Part shown: in pieces, positions 5,843-7,658 of the stretch | Numbering within the stretch: the first letter of the stretch is position 1 | Layout of the letters: each line of letters opens with the position of its first letter | Source of the DNA: Bacillaceae bacterium | Lineage (GTDB): Bacteria; Bacillota; Bacilli; Bacillales_A; Planococcaceae | Reading direction: 5' to 3' | DNA: 7,658 nt | Assembly (NCBI GenBank): GCA_030149685.1 | Contig: JASLGI010000185.1 | Location: 1 to 7,658, forward strand | Made by a program: the position numbers and the translations under genes | Notes under the pieces: generated by a model | Seen by the model: only the letters and a program-made list of their open reading frames with translations | What the model was told of the DNA's origin: nothing | The model's database searches: none

Positions 5843-7230
5843 AGTCGCTGTATGGAAAGTTTTTAGTTATTACAGCTTTATTGATGTTTGGTAGTACGCT
5901 CATCGCTTTTGTGACGATGAATGCATTTTATCAATACTATTTAAAAGACAATCATGTAAGAAAAAATATCGAACGAGTCGAACGAGTCGCTCACTATATC
6001 GAAGAAGAGCAACCGTCTAATTTGGATGATTACTTAAAGACCGCTGCGTCTACCGGTTATAAGATTATCATTATCGCACCAGATGGCACACGTACAGATT
6101 ATGGTGATCCATTCCGTGTAGAAAACTTACCAGAACGAGCAAAAGAAATTATTGCGGATGAAAAAATTTACAATGGAATGGGCGAATTTCCAACGAATAC
6201 GTTTATGACAGGCTTTTTCGCAGATGAGGCACGAAATACGATAGGAGCACCATTTATTTATCAAGGGGAGACGTACGGTATTTTCATGCGTCCAGACATT
6301 CGTGCATTGTTTACGGAAGTCCATTATTTACTCGGAGGGATGATTTTAATTATCGCCGTGCTTAGTTTTCTCGTCATCGTTTTAGTGACGAAGCAACTCA
6401 TTCGTCCGCTAACGCAACTTATGCACGTGACGAAAAAAGTTGGCGCGAGTGAAGTGACAAAAGAAGAGTTACCGACAGAACGACAAGATGAAATCGGGGA
6501 ATTATCAAAAAGTTTCCTTGCGATGATCGAACGACTCGAACAAAATGAACTTGCACGAAAACAATTTATGAGTGATGTTTCTCACGATTTCCAATCCCCG
6601 CTTTCGAGTATGAAAGGTTATGCAAAACTGCTCGCATCTGATGAATGGACGAAAGAAGAACGAGAAAAATATGCTCAAACGATCGTTAATGAATCGAATC
6701 GATTATCAAATTTAACGAAACAATTACTCGATTTAACAGCTTATGACCAGCAAGTAGATCTCCACCACGTTCGTTCCTTTTCATTAGACGAACAAATTCA
6801 TGAAGTCGTCCGAACGTACACATGGCAACTGATGGAAAAAGGATTATCCCTTTCGACCGATCTTGAACCGATTGAAATGGAAGGAGATCCGAGTGCTTTA
6901 ATGAAAGTATGGGACAATGTTTTATCGAATGCGTTGAAGTATACAGAAGTAGGAGAAATTTCGATTTCGACAAAATTAGAAGGAGAACAGGTCATCGTTC
7001 GATTCAAAGACACAGGTATCGGATTAACAGAAGACGAACAAGCACTCGCTTTCGACCGTTTTTATCGAGCGGACCCATCGCGGACGAAAGGAGTCAATGG
7101 TACAGGACTCGGTTTACCGATTATTGAACAAATTATTCGTCTACACGGAGGAACAGTAGAATTGATGAGTGAAAAAGATGTCGGAACTGAAGTAAAAATA
7201 AAATTGCCACAATTTCTTTCGGTTCGTTAA
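5839..7230 (+). CDS. hssS: Membrane sensor histidine kinase, HssS-like
   Basis: A 463-residue kinase and partner of the preceding regulator. Membrane helices at about 7-29 and 164-184 enclose an extracytoplasmic sensor of about 135 residues. HAMP follows (about 185-237), then HisKA with His249 in SHDFQSP, and HATPase with the N box (WDNVLSNALKYT, 358-369), G1 DTGIG (391-395), F box FDRFYR (405-410) and G2 GTGLGL (421-426). Sensor segments DYGDPFR, MTGFF and IFMRPDI resemble HssS of S. aureus (GEPFR, VTGFF, VFMRPDI) as I recall it. This is the basis for the haem-sensor call. The H box is unusual, with Ser253 at His+4 instead of Thr/Asn. Start ATG 5839 overlaps the upstream stop; translation is probably coupled, as no clear separate ribosome site is seen. 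Confidence 0.87.
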   Translation: MKSLYGKFLVITALLMFGSTLIAFVTMNAFYQYYLKDNHVRKNIERVERVAHYIEEEQPSNLDDYLKTAASTGYKIIIIAPDGTRTDYGDPFRVENLPERAKEIIADEKIYNGMGEFPTNTFMTGFFADEARNTIGAPFIYQGETYGIFMRPDIRALFTEVHYLLGGMILIIAVLSFLVIVLVTKQLIRPLTQLMHVTKKVGASEVTKEELPTERQDEIGELSKSFLAMIERLEQNELARKQFMSDVSHDFQSPLSSMKGYAKLLASDEWTKEEREKYAQTIVNESNRLSNLTKQLLDLTAYDQQVDLHHVRSFSLDEQIHEVVRTYTWQLMEKGLSLSTDLEPIEMEGDPSALMKVWDNVLSNALKYTEVGEISISTKLEGEQVIVRFKDTGIGLTEDEQALAFDRFYRADPSRTKGVNGTGLGLPIIEQIIRLHGGTVELMSEKDVGTEVKIKLPQFLSVR

Positions 7231-7258
7231 TGTTCTGTTCATATTCGCCTCTTATGAT
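7226..7258 (+). promoter_or_regulatory. HssR-type direct repeat and promoter of the MMPL gene
   Basis: GTTAATGTT (7226-7234) and GTTCATATT (7237-7245) are separated by 2 nt. They match 7 of 9 and 9 of 9 positions of the staphylococcal HssR operator half-site GTTCATATT that I recall from hrtAB. A -10 box TATGAT (7253-7258) lies 7 nt further on. The repeat covers the -35 region, where no good -35 hexamer exists, as expected for an OmpR-type activator. The first half overlaps the hssS stop codon. Confidence 0.65.
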
Positions 7259-7290
7259 AGAGTCAACAAACATTCATAGGAGGCAAAACA

Positions 7291-7658
7291 ATGAACAAGA
7301 AAAGATGGTGGATATTCGCAGCAGCATGGCTTGCGATCGTCGTCATTTTGTCAGGTGTTGCACCGGGAGCGAAAGATTTCGCAACGAATAACGCAAACGG
7401 TGGATTACCAGAAGATGCTTTATCAATTGAAGCAGAAAAAGTATTAAATGAAGAGTTCCCAAGTGATGAAGGAATGCCGATGTTCGGAGTACTTCATAAC
7501 GAAAAAGGATTAACCGAAGATGAGCTTCAAGCATTTAGTAAAAGCTTAATGGAGATTCCTTCATTAAAAGGATTAAAAAATGTTACAGTAACAGATACGA
7601 GCGAGTGGACAGAAGAAGATTTCCAACGTTTCGTTTCTGAAGATGGCACAACGTACTT
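7291..7658 (+). CDS. MMPL/RND-family membrane exporter, N-terminal part, truncated by the window
   Basis: The first 122 residues of a large membrane transporter. The start ATG 7291 follows AGGAGG (7278-7283) by 7 nt. One membrane helix (about 6-24) is followed by an extracytoplasmic segment with the family pattern PGAKDFATNN, GGLPEDALS, then LNEEFPSDEGMPMFGVLHN. This matches MMPL proteins of Bacillota such as the YdfJ group. Full-length members have roughly 700-1000 residues with 11-12 helices and two large outer domains; the remainder lies outside. It sits 60 nt after hssS with its own promoter carrying an HssR-type repeat, so it is probably the output gene of the two-component system. Substrate is unknown; haem or a hydrophobic toxicant is an inference from the regulator. 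Confidence 0.87.
   Translation, partial: MNKKRWWIFAAAWLAIVVILSGVAPGAKDFATNNANGGLPEDALSIEAEKVLNEEFPSDEGMPMFGVLHNEKGLTEDELQAFSKSLMEIPSLKGLKNVTVTDTSEWTEEDFQRFVSEDGTTY

Noticed and set aside
7231..7290. Terminator between hssS and the MMPL gene
   Set aside because: No stable hairpin with a T-run is present. The gap holds a promoter and ribosome site, so read-through from hssS is possible as well.

Overview
This is a chromosomal window from a low-GC Gram-positive bacterium of the order Bacillales. The evidence is uniform AGGAGG-type ribosome binding sites 6-10 nt before the starts, T-rich intrinsic terminators, and protein relatives such as SdcS, HssR/HssS and a Firmicute-type MMPL exporter. I cannot fix the genus. 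No tRNA, rRNA, CRISPR array or insertion sequence is visible.

Layout. Positions 1-14 hold the first codons of a divergent minus-strand gene with its own ribosome binding site and extended -10 promoter. Positions 15-463 are an AT-rich divergent regulatory region with three cre-like sequences and the promoter of sdcS. Positions 464-2119 encode an SdcS-type sodium/dicarboxylate symporter, closed by a strong terminator. Positions 2164-3102 form a gap of more than 900 bases without a protein gene. Its main content is a self-contained transcription unit at about 2297-2751: promoter, roughly 420 nt of hairpin-rich sequence without a credible ORF, and an intrinsic terminator. I read this as a structured non-coding RNA of a class I do not recognise. 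After it come an AT-rich stretch and a promoter with a structured leader for an AldB-type aldehyde dehydrogenase (3103-4629). A DUF779 protein (4669-5043) follows in the same operon, and both end at a terminator at 5051-5093.

Positions 5171-7230 encode a translationally coupled two-component system (ATGA overlap) whose sensor and regulator resemble the haem-responsive HssR/HssS. Right after it, at 7291, begins an MMPL/RND-family exporter that runs off the window. In the 60-nt gap between sensor and exporter lies a 9-bp direct repeat with 2-nt spacing that closely fits the HssR operator I recall from staphylococcal hrtAB. The likely circuit is sensor, then regulator, then MMPL exporter, in place of the usual HrtAB ABC exporter.

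How the parts connect: the dicarboxylate importer and aldehyde dehydrogenase are carbon-metabolism genes, each apparently with its own promoter, and the cre-like sites hint at CcpA control of the first. The Hss-like system plus exporter is a separate stress/efflux module. The most novel items are the ncRNA candidate and the HssRS-to-MMPL wiring.
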